A stretch of DNA of 64,000 nucleotides from Actinomycetota bacterium. Lineage in GTDB: Bacteria > Actinomycetota > Acidimicrobiia > Acidimicrobiales > Ilumatobacteraceae. Numbering within the stretch: the stretch's first letter is position 1; every line of letters starts with the position of its first letter. This document shows positions 35,103-43,700 of this stretch, in pieces. Under the pieces are notes generated by a model. It saw only the letters and a program-made list of their open reading frames with translations. It was not told the DNA's origin and made no database searches. The DNA is taken from assembly GCA_947454105.1 (NCBI GenBank), contig CANGIP010000001.1, forward strand, positions 372,001-436,000, read 5' to 3'. A program made the translations under genes and the position numbers.

Positions 35103-36860
35103 ATGAGTGCTCATGACTTAGTGATCCGCAATGCGTCCCTTGTCGACGGCACCGGAGCTCCGGCCCGAATCGCCGATGTTGCAGTGAGCGATGGCGTCAT
35201 CACCGAAGTTGGCCCTCGCCTATCGGGTACTGGCACTCGCGAAATTGATGCCGACGGCCTGACCGTCACCCCCGGTTTCGTCGACATACATACCCACTTT
35301 GACGGCCAGGCCACCTGGGACCCCATTTTGGCCCCCTCGAGTATTCATGGAGTGACCTCAGTCGTGATGGGTAACTGTGGCGTCGGATTCGCCCCCGCGC
35401 GACCCACCCCCGATCAACATGCCTGGCTCATTGGCATGCTCGAAGGTGTTGAAGACATTCCCGGAACCGCATTGGCCGAAGGTTTGGCGTGGGACTGGGA
35501 AACCTTCCCTGACTACATGAATGCACTTGATCGTCGTGAATACGCAATCGATGTTGCGACTCAAGTAGCCCATGCACCATTGCGCGCGTACGTCATGGGC
35601 GAACGCGGCGCTGATCCACTTGAAGCACCAACTGTCGACGAATTAGCGCGCATGGCGATCATGGTCCGCGAAGGAATGCAAGCCGGAGCACTCGGTTTCA
35701 CGACAAGTCGTACTTATGTCCATCGCACCAAAGCAGGCGCACCGCTTGGAACGCGCTATTCGTCGGCCGATGAACTTCTCGCACTATGTACCGCAATGGC
35801 CGAAACTGGCAGCGGCGTTGTGCAGCTCATCTCTGACGCATACCTTTCCGCCGACACCGATTTTGCTGTTGACGAAATGAAATTGATGGCCGCTATGGCC
35901 CGCACCACTGGTCGTCCCCTCAGCATGACCGTGCAACAACCCGAACCGCTCCCCGACCGTTGGCGTGAAGTTGGTGCCTGGGTTGATCAAGGTGTTTCGC
36001 AAGGACTACCGCTTTCAACACAAGTTGCAGTACGCCCCATTGGTGTCTTGCAAGGACTCACTGCCACGGTGAATCCGTTGTTGCCCTGCCCAAGCTTTGT
36101 TGAAATCGCTGGTCGACCGTTACACGAAATCGTTGTGGCGTTACGCGATCCCGAACGCAAAGCGCGCATCGTTGCCGAACACGCCGTTGCGCTGGCACGC
36201 ATTGAGGGAATGGCCAGCGAAATGTTTGGCGGCTTCCACAAGTTGTACCCGATGGAGAATCCAGTCAACTACGAACCAGCACCTGAAGATTCAGTCGCTG
36301 CACGCGCAACTGCTCAAGGTCGAGGTGTTGTTGAGTTCGTCATCGATTTGCTCACCGAAGATGACGGCAATCGCTTGTTGTATATGCCGTTGTTCAACTT
36401 TGCTCACGGCAACCTTGATGATGTGCGCGAAATGTTGTTGCGTAAGAACGCCGTTATTGGTCTCAGTGATGCTGGCGCACACTGCGGTGCGATCAGTGAT
36501 GGAAGCGCCACAACAACTGCACTCGCGTTGTGGTCAAAAGACCGTACTCGTGGTGAGAAGTTGCCACTTGAATTTATGGTCAACCACATCACGCAACGAA
36601 CTGCTCACCATGTTGGGCTTCTCGATCGTGGTGTGATTGCCCCCGGCTACAAAGCGGACATCAACGTGATTGACATGTCAGTGCTCGGAACTCCGCCACC
36701 GCGCATCGTTCATGACCTACCCGCAGGTGGTCGTCGCTTAATGCAGACTGCAACCGGATATCGCTACACCATCAAAAACGGCATTGTTTCTTTTGTCGAT
36801 GGCGAACACACCGGGGCACTCAACGGTTCATTGATTCGTGGCGCTCAGTCTCGCCGCTAA
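35103..36860 (+). CDS. N-acyl-D-amino-acid deacylase family amidohydrolase
   Basis: 585 residues. An N-terminal beta part (DLVIRNASLVDGTGAPA) is followed by the metal motif GFVDIHTHFD (about 57-66), GVTSVVMGNCGVGFAP with the Cys typical of D-aminoacylases, NFAHGNL, and GLSDAGAHCGAISDG carrying the catalytic Asp. The C-terminus returns to the small beta domain (GYKADINVIDMS). It hydrolyses N-acyl bonds of D-amino acids or related compounds in the cytoplasm; substrate unknown. Divergent from dnaK and close enough to share the HAIR region. The stop overlaps the convergent exporter gene by 4 bases. Confidence 0.88.
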   Translation: MSAHDLVIRNASLVDGTGAPARIADVAVSDGVITEVGPRLSGTGTREIDADGLTVTPGFVDIHTHFDGQATWDPILAPSSIHGVTSVVMGNCGVGFAPARPTPDQHAWLIGMLEGVEDIPGTALAEGLAWDWETFPDYMNALDRREYAIDVATQVAHAPLRAYVMGERGADPLEAPTVDELARMAIMVREGMQAGALGFTTSRTYVHRTKAGAPLGTRYSSADELLALCTAMAETGSGVVQLISDAYLSADTDFAVDEMKLMAAMARTTGRPLSMTVQQPEPLPDRWREVGAWVDQGVSQGLPLSTQVAVRPIGVLQGLTATVNPLLPCPSFVEIAGRPLHEIVVALRDPERKARIVAEHAVALARIEGMASEMFGGFHKLYPMENPVNYEPAPEDSVAARATAQGRGVVEFVIDLLTEDDGNRLLYMPLFNFAHGNLDDVREMLLRKNAVIGLSDAGAHCGAISDGSATTTALALWSKDRTRGEKLPLEFMVNHITQRTAHHVGLLDRGVIAPGYKADINVIDMSVLGTPPPRIVHDLPAGGRRLMQTATGYRYTIKNGIVSFVDGEHTGALNGSLIRGAQSRR

Positions 36861-38695
36861 TCAATCACTGTTTCACCAGCACGTACTTGGCGAGCATAGG
36901 CACCGTCAAGTGCCATCAATTCATCATGTGAACCTTGCTCAACAATGCGACCGTCATTGATGACGACGATTCGTGAAGCATCACGAATCGTTGACAGACG
37001 GTGAGCAATCACGATTGCGGTTCGACCCTTGAGGGCATCATCAAGTGCATCTTGAACGAGAGATTCATTTTCATTATCTAAATGACTTGTCGCTTCATCA
37101 AGAATCATCATTGCCGGATCTTTCAATAACAGTCGGGCAATAGCCAAACGTTGCTTTTCTCCACCCGACATGCGATATCCACGATCGCCAACAATTGTTG
37201 CAAAACCATCTGGGAGTGCTGCAATGGTGTCGTAAATTCGTGCGGCACGACACGCCTCTTCAATCTCTACTGTTGTGGCATCGGGCTTGGCATAACGCAA
37301 GTTTGATTCCATACTCTCGTGGAAGAGATGCGGATCTTGTGAAACAACACCGATTGCCGAACGCAACGATGTGCCCGTCAAGTCGCGCACATCGTGTCCG
37401 TCAATCTTGAGTGAACCCGCGGTGACGTCATACAAACGTGGCAGCAACGATGCAAGCGTGCTCTTACCCGAACCTGAAGAACCAACAATCGCAATTGTTT
37501 CACCAGGGTCAATGACAAGTGAGATGTCATGCAATACGTCAACGTCAGGGTCGCCCGATGGAGCACCCGGCATCTCAAGCGAAGGAACCGAAACTTCTCG
37601 AGCCGGCGGATAACGAAAGGTCACATGATCAAATTCAATGCGACCGCGAGGGTTCACAAGATCAATAGCACCAGGCTTATCAACAATGGATACTGGTGCA
37701 TCGAGAACTTCAAAGACACGATCAAAGCTGACAAATGATGTCAACAGGTCAACGCGGGCATTAGTGAGTCCGGTGAGCGGCTGATAGACCCGACCAACCA
37801 ATGTCGCTAATGCCACCAATGTTCCCGGAGAAATATTTCCAGAGACAACAAGTTGTGCGCCGATTCCATATATCGCTACTGCTCCAAGTGCACCTACTAG
37901 GCCAAGAGCAACAAAAAATACGCGGCCATATAGTGCTGAAAGTATTCCGATATCTCGCACACGTTCAGCACGTCCGCTGAATGCATCTACTTCACCTTGG
38001 TGGCGGCCAAATAACTTGACCAGCAACGCTCCCGACACATTGAAACGTTCATTCATCTGCGTATTCATTTGCGCATTGAGGCCCATTTGTTCACGAGCGA
38101 TCGTTTGCAATCGCTGACCGACGCGCTTTGCCGGAATCACAAAAACTGGCAGCACAATGAGTGACAAAAGTGTGAGACGCCATTCGAGGGTAAACATCGC
38201 ACCCAAAGTCGTGATGAGCACGACAACGTTGCTCACCACGCTCCCCAACGTTGATGTCACTGCTGACTGCGCACCAACTACGTCATTGTTGAGTCGGCTG
38301 ATGAGTGATCCGGTTTGAGTGCGCGTAAAGAATGCAACGGGCATTCGCTGAACTTTGTCAAACAATGCAACGCGTAAGTCGTAAATGAGACCTTCGCCGA
38401 TTCGTGCGGAATACCAGCGTTGAGTAATCGCTAAAACTGCATCAAAAATGGCCGCTCCAACAGCCAACGTCGCCAAAAACCAGATACGTCCTCGATTATT
38501 AGAAGGGATCGCATCATCAAGAATTGACCGAAAAACAAATGGTGGAACGAGGCCGACTGCCGAGGCAAGAATGATTGACAGCAAAAAACCGATAATTGCT
38601 GCCTTGTACGGACGAGCGAAAACCCACACCCGCGACATTGACGTCCGGTCAATCTTGCGACCTTTGACCGCCTCAGAATCACCTGGCATCATCAT
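36857..38695 (-). CDS. ABC exporter, fused membrane and ATPase domains
   Basis: About 612 residues from an ATG near 38695; earlier ATGs at 38713 and 38707 are possible. Membrane domain with six helices (about 25-320), then ATPase: Walker A VGSSGSGKSTLAS, signature MSGGEKQRLAIARLL, Walker B AMMILDEATSHLD, and IAHRLSTIRDA. Half-transporter of the MsbA/multidrug type, working as a dimer. Its 5' end lies back to back with the secreted hydrolase gene, and the two start regions nearly overlap. Substrate unknown. Confidence 0.9.
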   Translation of the reverse strand: MMMPGDSEAVKGRKIDRTSMSRVWVFARPYKAAIIGFLLSIILASAVGLVPPFVFRSILDDAIPSNNRGRIWFLATLAVGAAIFDAVLAITQRWYSARIGEGLIYDLRVALFDKVQRMPVAFFTRTQTGSLISRLNNDVVGAQSAVTSTLGSVVSNVVVLITTLGAMFTLEWRLTLLSLIVLPVFVIPAKRVGQRLQTIAREQMGLNAQMNTQMNERFNVSGALLVKLFGRHQGEVDAFSGRAERVRDIGILSALYGRVFFVALGLVGALGAVAIYGIGAQLVVSGNISPGTLVALATLVGRVYQPLTGLTNARVDLLTSFVSFDRVFEVLDAPVSIVDKPGAIDLVNPRGRIEFDHVTFRYPPAREVSVPSLEMPGAPSGDPDVDVLHDISLVIDPGETIAIVGSSGSGKSTLASLLPRLYDVTAGSLKIDGHDVRDLTGTSLRSAIGVVSQDPHLFHESMESNLRYAKPDATTVEIEEACRAARIYDTIAALPDGFATIVGDRGYRMSGGEKQRLAIARLLLKDPAMMILDEATSHLDNENESLVQDALDDALKGRTAIVIAHRLSTIRDASRIVVINDGRIVEQGSHDELMALDGAYARQVRAGETVID

Positions 38696-38738
38696 GTGAG
38701 GTCCCATGCGCATAATGATGCAGGCTACCTTTGACCAT

Positions 38739-40229
38739 ATGGTTCGTCGGGCGTGGCTAGGAATTCTTCTGATTGTCACTGCGACCGCATGTGGCGATGG
38801 CACCTCGCCCGAAACTAAATCAAATCAACAGAACATTGTTGCAGTGCGAGAATGGTCAACAACTTTGCGATGGGCCGACTGCGCGGGCGGACTTGAATGC
38901 GCAAGTTTTAAAGTGCCCTTCAACTACGAAAAGCCCAGCCTTGGAACTTTTACACTTCCAGTGACACGGCATCTGGCAAGTAAGCAAAGTGAACGCATCG
39001 GCACGTTGCTCATCAACCCAGGTGGACCCGGTGCATCTGCTCTCGATTTCGTTGCATACGCCGATCAAATATTTAGCAAATCAATCATTGATCGCTTTGA
39101 CATTGTCGCCTGGGATCCACGAGGCGTTGGCCAATCCGATCCGCATATTGACTGTGTTGACAGCATGGACGACTACTTCGGCCTTGATCCATCGCCAGAT
39201 GACGCCACTGAAAAAAACCAGCTCGTGACTGGAGCTGATGTCTTCGCTTCTGCGTGCATGACTCGAAGCGGCAACTTTCTTCCATACGTGAGCACAGTTG
39301 ACGCCGCTAGTGACATGGACGTACTCCGACGAGCACTCAATGAAGATGAGATTTCTTATCTTGGATTTTCATACGGCACCAAACTTGGTGCAACGTGGGC
39401 GACGCTTTTCCCCGACACGGTCCGTGCCGCGGTACTTGATGCCGCAATTGACCCTACGAAGAGCTATGTCGACGATCTTATTTTGCAAGCCAGTGGTTTT
39501 GAAGACTCATTAAACGCGTTCTTCGATAATTGCGATGGGTCACACTGCTCATTCATGAAGGTGGGTGAGTCGGCAAAAGATGCGTTTGATCGCATCATGC
39601 TTTCTCTTGACATCGATCCCATCGCCAATGACGACGGCCGGATAGCAACAAATCAAGGAGTCGCCCAGACCGCGGTTGCTGACACCTTGTATAGCGACTC
39701 TCAATGGCCACAATTGGAAAGTGCACTATCAGCTGCTGATCTTGGTGATGGCCAACCCTTGTTGATTTTGTTTGATGAATATTTCGGGCGCAACAGCGCT
39801 GGGCAAGTTGATGACTCTCTGGATGCTTATTTTGGAATTACTTGCCTTGATCGCGACCAAAACGTAACAACCGAACAGGTGCTTAATCTCGCTGATGAAC
39901 TTCATTCAGTTGCGCCACGTCTCGGTGCTGGTTGGATCCAAGAAATGTTGATCTGCGCGAATTGGAAGATTGCTCCACGAGGTGGAGTGGAGGTTCATAC
40001 AAATACCGAAAACCGGATAGTCGTGGTTGGTAGTACCGGCGACGCTGCCACGCCCTTAGAAGGTACGCGGAATATGGTGAAAGCCCTAGGTCAAGCACGA
40101 CTGGTGATAAGCCCACTCGAGCAACACACTACTTATGGCACAGATCAGTGTGTTACCAAAATCGTCGATGACTATTTACTCAATCTCACCGATGGGCCAG
40201 ACACCATCACTTGCGATTCTGGTGCATAA
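38739..40229 (+). CDS. Secreted TAP-like alpha/beta hydrolase, lipoprotein (first of a tandem pair)
   Basis: 496 residues if started at the ATG at 38739; starts at 38706-38718 would add up to 11 residues. Signal with lipobox TATAC. Alpha/beta hydrolase of the tripeptidyl aminopeptidase (SlpD/SlpE) group: LLINPGGPGASA (oxyanion region), DIVAWDPRGVGQS, nucleophile elbow GFSYGTKLG, C-terminal TAP domain with VGSTGDAATPLEG (acid) and EQHTTYG (His). Likely an exopeptidase at the cell surface. The neighbour 3' of it is a close paralogue; a palindromic repeat begins in its last codons. Confidence 0.87.
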   Translation: MVRRAWLGILLIVTATACGDGTSPETKSNQQNIVAVREWSTTLRWADCAGGLECASFKVPFNYEKPSLGTFTLPVTRHLASKQSERIGTLLINPGGPGASALDFVAYADQIFSKSIIDRFDIVAWDPRGVGQSDPHIDCVDSMDDYFGLDPSPDDATEKNQLVTGADVFASACMTRSGNFLPYVSTVDAASDMDVLRRALNEDEISYLGFSYGTKLGATWATLFPDTVRAAVLDAAIDPTKSYVDDLILQASGFEDSLNAFFDNCDGSHCSFMKVGESAKDAFDRIMLSLDIDPIANDDGRIATNQGVAQTAVADTLYSDSQWPQLESALSAADLGDGQPLLILFDEYFGRNSAGQVDDSLDAYFGITCLDRDQNVTTEQVLNLADELHSVAPRLGAGWIQEMLICANWKIAPRGGVEVHTNTENRIVVVGSTGDAATPLEGTRNMVKALGQARLVISPLEQHTTYGTDQCVTKIVDDYLLNLTDGPDTITCDSGA

Positions 40230-40265
40230 TCGTTGCACATTGCGTAACAAACCTGCACCAGAATC
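40215..40265. repeat. Palindromic repeat, copy 1
   Basis: Perfect 12-bp arms GATTCTGGTGCA (40215-40226) and TGCACCAGAATC (40254-40265) around a 27-base loop. The outer arms share GATTCTGGTG / CACCAGAATCAC with two other elements at 51.3 and 54.4 kb. The left arm overlaps the last codons and stop of the upstream hydrolase gene. Confidence 0.75.
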
Positions 40266-40280
40266 ACCTACGCTGAGTTT

Positions 40281-41849
40281 GTGAAACGTTCTTTTTCTCC
40301 ACTCGTCGCAATCGTTGTAGCTTTTGGGTTCGCGGCCTCGTCATGCAGCAGTGGCAATTCAAATATTAATGTTGTCAGTCAAGACACTGCCGTCAATGAC
40401 ACCGCCACTACTGATACACCAACAACTGATTCGCCCGACACTTCTAGTGTCAATTTAAACACGACCTACTCAACGTCAGATTTCGCAACTCCAACGATCT
40501 CTTGGGACTCATGCGGTGCTGGACTTGAATGTGGTTACATCGATGTTCCCATCAACTATTCCGACGTCAATTCAAAAACCACCTCTCTCTACATCGTCAA
40601 GCATGTGGCAACTGATGCCAACGCTCGAATCGGCTCATTGCTGGTCAACCCCGGCGGTCCAGGATTCGGTGGTTCATATTTGGCCGAGTCTGCCGACAAC
40701 ATTTATTCACAAGCAATTCTCAGTTCATTTGACATCATCGGCTGGGACCCACGTGGTACCGGAAAATCAATTCCAGCTATCGATTGCACTGACGACTACG
40801 ACCATTTCTTTGCTTCGGGTGACATCACTCCCGACACCCCTCAAGAGCGCGCCGACATCGTCGCTTCTTCCGAAGAATTTACGAAAGATTGTTTTGATAA
40901 GAGCGGCGACATTCTTCCTTACGCAGGTACCAACAATGTCGCGCGCGATATGGACATGATTCGTCGTGCACTTGGCGAAGATAAAATTAGTTACTTCGGT
41001 TTTTCATATGGCAGCGAACTCGGCGCCACGTGGACCACAATGTTTCCCGACACCGTTCGCGCGGCAGTCTTAGACGGTGCCTCAGATCCCAACGCCGATG
41101 AACTGTTGAGTGTATTGCAACAAAATAAGGGTTTCGAAGATTCGATTGCCACTTTCCTTGCGAAGTGTTCAAGCGACGTTAACTGTGCTTTTTACAACGG
41201 TGGAAATGCTGAGGGTGCGTTCGATGACCTGATGGCGCAACTTGATGAGAATCCCATTGCGACGTCATCGGGTCGCCCTGATCTCACACGTGGAATGGCA
41301 CTCACTGCCGTTTCAGAAGCGATGTATTCCGATTCATATTGGAGCACTCTCGAAATCGCACTTGCTTCCGCACAAGCTGGCGATGGCACTGGATTATTGG
41401 CGCTCTACGACGAATACTTTCAACGTCAGCCCGACGGAACTTACGGCAATGAACTCGAAGCCTTCCTCAATATTTTGTGCGCCGATAGCCCAGAACGCAA
41501 AACGATTGAAGAAGCCGATGCATTAGTACCGCAGTATCAAGCCAACGCACCAAGGTTTTCACCAGGTACCACTGGCGATTACACCTGTACGTTTTGGCCA
41601 AAGGCTCTTGACCCACGCGTCAACATCACCGGCGCTGGTGCGGGACCAATTGTTGTCATCGGCACAACAGGCGATCCGGCCACGCCTCTCGACAGCACCC
41701 GCAATATGGTCAAGGCACTTGAAGACGGTCGTTTGATTGTGGTGACCGCCGATCAACACACCGGATACGGGCTCAACAGTTGCGTGAACGACGCGGTCGA
41801 CAATTACCTCATCGACTTACAGGCACCCGATGGTGAACTCGACTGCTGA
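40281..41849 (+). CDS. Secreted TAP-like alpha/beta hydrolase, lipoprotein (second of a tandem pair)
   Basis: 522 residues from GTG 40281. Lipobox-like ASSC near residue 23, then a Thr/Asp-rich linker to about 60. Same family as the preceding gene: SLLVNPGGPGFGG, DIIGWDPRGTGKS, nucleophile GFSYGSELG, C-terminal IGTTGDPATPLDS and DQHTGYG. The pair clearly arose by duplication, but the linker and several loops differ. Probable cell-surface peptidase. It ends 6 bases before the convergent tRNA-Ser gene. Confidence 0.87.
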   Translation: MKRSFSPLVAIVVAFGFAASSCSSGNSNINVVSQDTAVNDTATTDTPTTDSPDTSSVNLNTTYSTSDFATPTISWDSCGAGLECGYIDVPINYSDVNSKTTSLYIVKHVATDANARIGSLLVNPGGPGFGGSYLAESADNIYSQAILSSFDIIGWDPRGTGKSIPAIDCTDDYDHFFASGDITPDTPQERADIVASSEEFTKDCFDKSGDILPYAGTNNVARDMDMIRRALGEDKISYFGFSYGSELGATWTTMFPDTVRAAVLDGASDPNADELLSVLQQNKGFEDSIATFLAKCSSDVNCAFYNGGNAEGAFDDLMAQLDENPIATSSGRPDLTRGMALTAVSEAMYSDSYWSTLEIALASAQAGDGTGLLALYDEYFQRQPDGTYGNELEAFLNILCADSPERKTIEEADALVPQYQANAPRFSPGTTGDYTCTFWPKALDPRVNITGAGAGPIVVIGTTGDPATPLDSTRNMVKALEDGRLIVVTADQHTGYGLNSCVNDAVDNYLIDLQAPDGELDC

Positions 41850-41855
41850 TATCTC

Positions 41856-41943
41856 TGGCGGAAGAGGTGGGATTTGAACCCACGGACGCTTGCACGTCGC
41901 ACGCTTTCGAGGCGTGTCCCTTAGGCCACTCGGGCACCCTTCC
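41856..41943 (-). tRNA. tRNA-Ser (CGA)
   Basis: 88 nt including CCA, with the long variable arm of serine tRNAs. Acceptor GGAAGGG pairs with CTCTTCC; anticodon stem CACGC / GCGTG with loop CTCGAAA gives CGA; T arm GGGTTCAAATCCC. It lies 11 bases downstream of tadA on the same strand. Confidence 0.96.
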
Positions 41944-41954
41944 GATATCCGAGG

Positions 41955-42413
41955 TTATCGGCGTGAGGCAAAGAACTGCTCGAGCAAAGCAGCTGACTCG
42001 GCAGCCAAAACGTTGTGCGTCACCGGAAAATTGTGGTTTAGCCGTGGATCGGCTGACACGTTGTACAAACTCGCTGTTGCCCCACCCTTGAGGTCGGCAG
42101 CACCGTAGACCAATGAGCCGATTCGCGAATTCAATAACGCTCCAGCACACATCACACAGGGTTCAAGCGTGACAACCAAAGTGCAATCGTCGAGCCGCCA
42201 TCGACCAAGGTGCTTTGCGGCATCTTGCAAAGCCAAAATTTCAGCATGAGCGGTGGGGTCTTGAAAATTCTCTCGCTCGTTATGGCGTGCAGCAATAATT
42301 TTGCCCTCGTGCAAAACAACCGCACCGACAGGGACGTCATCATGATTGAGCGCATCACGCGCCTGATCAAGGGCCGCATTCATTGCCTCGATGTAACTGT
42401 CGTTCACTGGCAT
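41955..42413 (-). CDS. tadA: tRNA-specific adenosine deaminase TadA
   Basis: 152 residues from the ATG at 42413. Cytidine-deaminase fold: HAEILAL with the zinc His and catalytic Glu, and PCVMCAG with the two zinc cysteines. It converts A34 to inosine in tRNA-Arg(ACG). The first base of the start codon is also the last base of the CCA end of tRNA-Ser(GGA), so processing of that tRNA would remove the A of AUG. An ATG ten codons later (42383) is possible, but the N-terminus from 42413 fits the family length. Confidence 0.93.
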   Translation of the reverse strand: MPVNDSYIEAMNAALDQARDALNHDDVPVGAVVLHEGKIIAARHNERENFQDPTAHAEILALQDAAKHLGRWRLDDCTLVVTLEPCVMCAGALLNSRIGSLVYGAADLKGGATASLYNVSADPRLNHNFPVTHNVLAAESAALLEQFFASRR

Positions 42414-42500
42414 GGCGGAAGGGGTGGGATTCGAACCCACGGAGGCTTGCACCTCACACGCTTTCCAAGCGTGCCGATTCGGCCGCTCTCGCACCCTTCC
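42413..42500 (-). tRNA. tRNA-Ser (GGA)
   Basis: 88 nt including CCA. Acceptor GGAAGGG pairs with CCCTTCC; anticodon stem CACGC / GCGTG with loop TTGGAAA gives GGA; long variable arm; T arm GGGTTCGAATCCC. The 3' terminal A doubles as the first base of the tadA start codon. Confidence 0.96.
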
Positions 42501-42527
42501 AGGGTGACAACATCGGGTTCCTGCCAG

Positions 42528-42643
42528 GTGTGGTGGCGGCCAGGCGATCTGCGGCACACGAGCGAATCCGCTGAAGGCTGCTACCTTCCGGTCCTGACCT
42601 GATTCACGGGAACCCGTTGCACAGGACCCGACCGTCACCACAC
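42528..42643 (-). ncRNA. ffs: Small signal recognition particle RNA (4.5S type)
   Basis: On the minus strand the conserved apical part reads TCAGGACCGGAAGGTAGCAGCC, split here as TCAGGACCGG then AAGGTAGCAGCC. It is flanked by long complementary arms that close with GTGTGGTG and CACCACAC. That is the bacterial small SRP RNA that binds Ffh. Ends are set from the outer helix and may be off by a few bases. It lies 27 bases upstream of tRNA-Ser(GGA). Confidence 0.9.
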
Positions 42644-42674
42644 TCGACAGGAGCCAAATGTTGCAGGGGCAAGA

Positions 42675-43568
42675 CTACCTGCCTCGGGACCGAGCGAGAC
42701 CAGCAGCCTTTTCAGCTAGTCGCGGGATTCCGAGGTCGGCACAAAAGTCGGCAAATTCAGGGGTTGGACCGCTCCAGTGCCAATCATCAACTTTGCCGAC
42801 CGGCACATCATTGACCGTGGTTGCAATGCGACGGAACAGGTAAGCCAGATCGCGATTTTCGCTGAGAACTGTCGCCAACTTGGCGGCACCGCGCAGACCA
42901 GGGACATCCCACTGGCCGGCTGCATCAGGAATATCTTCGATACATCCGTAGCGCGCCAAGACTGAAGCTGCAGATTTCGCACCCCAACCTGATAGCCCCG
43001 GGAAACCATCGGCCGTGTCGCCAACGAGTCCGAGATAATCAGCAATGCCCGATGGCGGCACACCAAATTTCTCAAGCACGGCTGCTTCATCAACTAACCC
43101 GTTTTCGCCCTTACCCATTTTGCGACGATCAATCTGTACAACGCGCGTGCCCTTCACACATTGACCAAGATCTTTATCAGGACTCAAGATCTGCACTTGG
43201 GTCACGCGCGAATCTGCATCAGCTACCGCAGCGGCCGATGCAAGCGCGTCATCAGCTTCATACTCGACCATTGGCCATACCGTGACGCCCATTGATCGCA
43301 ACGCTTCTTCCATAATCGGAATTTGTCCCAAGATTTCGGGCTCCATGCCCTCACTAGTTTTGTAACCAGCCCACAAGTCATTGCGAAAACTTTCAATGAT
43401 GTGGTCGCTTGCAACACCGATATATGTTGCGCCTTCAGTGAGCAGTTGCATTGTCGAATTCAGGACACCGATCGTTGCGGCATTAGGTGCAGGTGTTGAT
43501 GATCGCACCGCTTGGCCATAATGCTGGCGATATAACTCGTATGTTCCGTCAACGAGATGAACAATCAT
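42675..43568 (-). CDS. 5'-3' exonuclease (PolI N-terminal type flap nuclease)
   Basis: 297 residues. PIN-like nuclease domain with acidic metal residues (VDGTYELYR, VASDHIIESFR, EYEADDALAS, SPDKDLGQ) and the helix-hairpin-helix region GLVGDTADGFPGLSGWGAKSA. It corresponds to the 5' nuclease domain of DNA polymerase I as a stand-alone protein. The DNA around its start is a perfect 32-bp tandem duplication, giving an extra ATG upstream in another frame with an 11-codon leader ORF ending at ATGA over this start. Confidence 0.9.
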   Translation of the reverse strand: MIVHLVDGTYELYRQHYGQAVRSSTPAPNAATIGVLNSTMQLLTEGATYIGVASDHIIESFRNDLWAGYKTSEGMEPEILGQIPIMEEALRSMGVTVWPMVEYEADDALASAAAVADADSRVTQVQILSPDKDLGQCVKGTRVVQIDRRKMGKGENGLVDEAAVLEKFGVPPSGIADYLGLVGDTADGFPGLSGWGAKSAASVLARYGCIEDIPDAAGQWDVPGLRGAAKLATVLSENRDLAYLFRRIATTVNDVPVGKVDDWHWSGPTPEFADFCADLGIPRLAEKAAGLARSRGR

Positions 43569-43614
43569 GTCATTACTTTCGTAACGAGATGAACAATCAT
43601 GTCATTACTTTCGT
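43551..43614. repeat. Perfect 32-bp tandem duplication at exonuclease start
   Basis: The 32-base unit at 43551-43582 is repeated exactly at 43583-43614. It contains the start codon (43566-43568, minus strand) and its purine-rich leader. Because 32 is not a multiple of 3, the upstream copy of the ATG is in a different frame. Confidence 0.95.
43565..43600 (-). CDS. Putative 11-codon leader ORF before the exonuclease
   Basis: Reads Met-Ile-Val-His-Leu-Val-Thr-Lys-Val-Met-Thr then TGA. The TGA overlaps the exonuclease ATG as ATGA. It arises directly from the tandem duplication, so its first six residues equal those of the exonuclease. Translation is not proven; the same GAAAG leader precedes both starts. 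If used, it would couple or damp exonuclease translation. Confidence 0.4.
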   Translation of the reverse strand: MIVHLVTKVMT

Positions 43615-43700
43615 CGTACGGGCTTTCCTTGTGCTCATTACCCAAAAGCGTAGTGGTGAACTGCCCACACTTTTCTCGCTGAGTAGGTCAGAATAGATAG

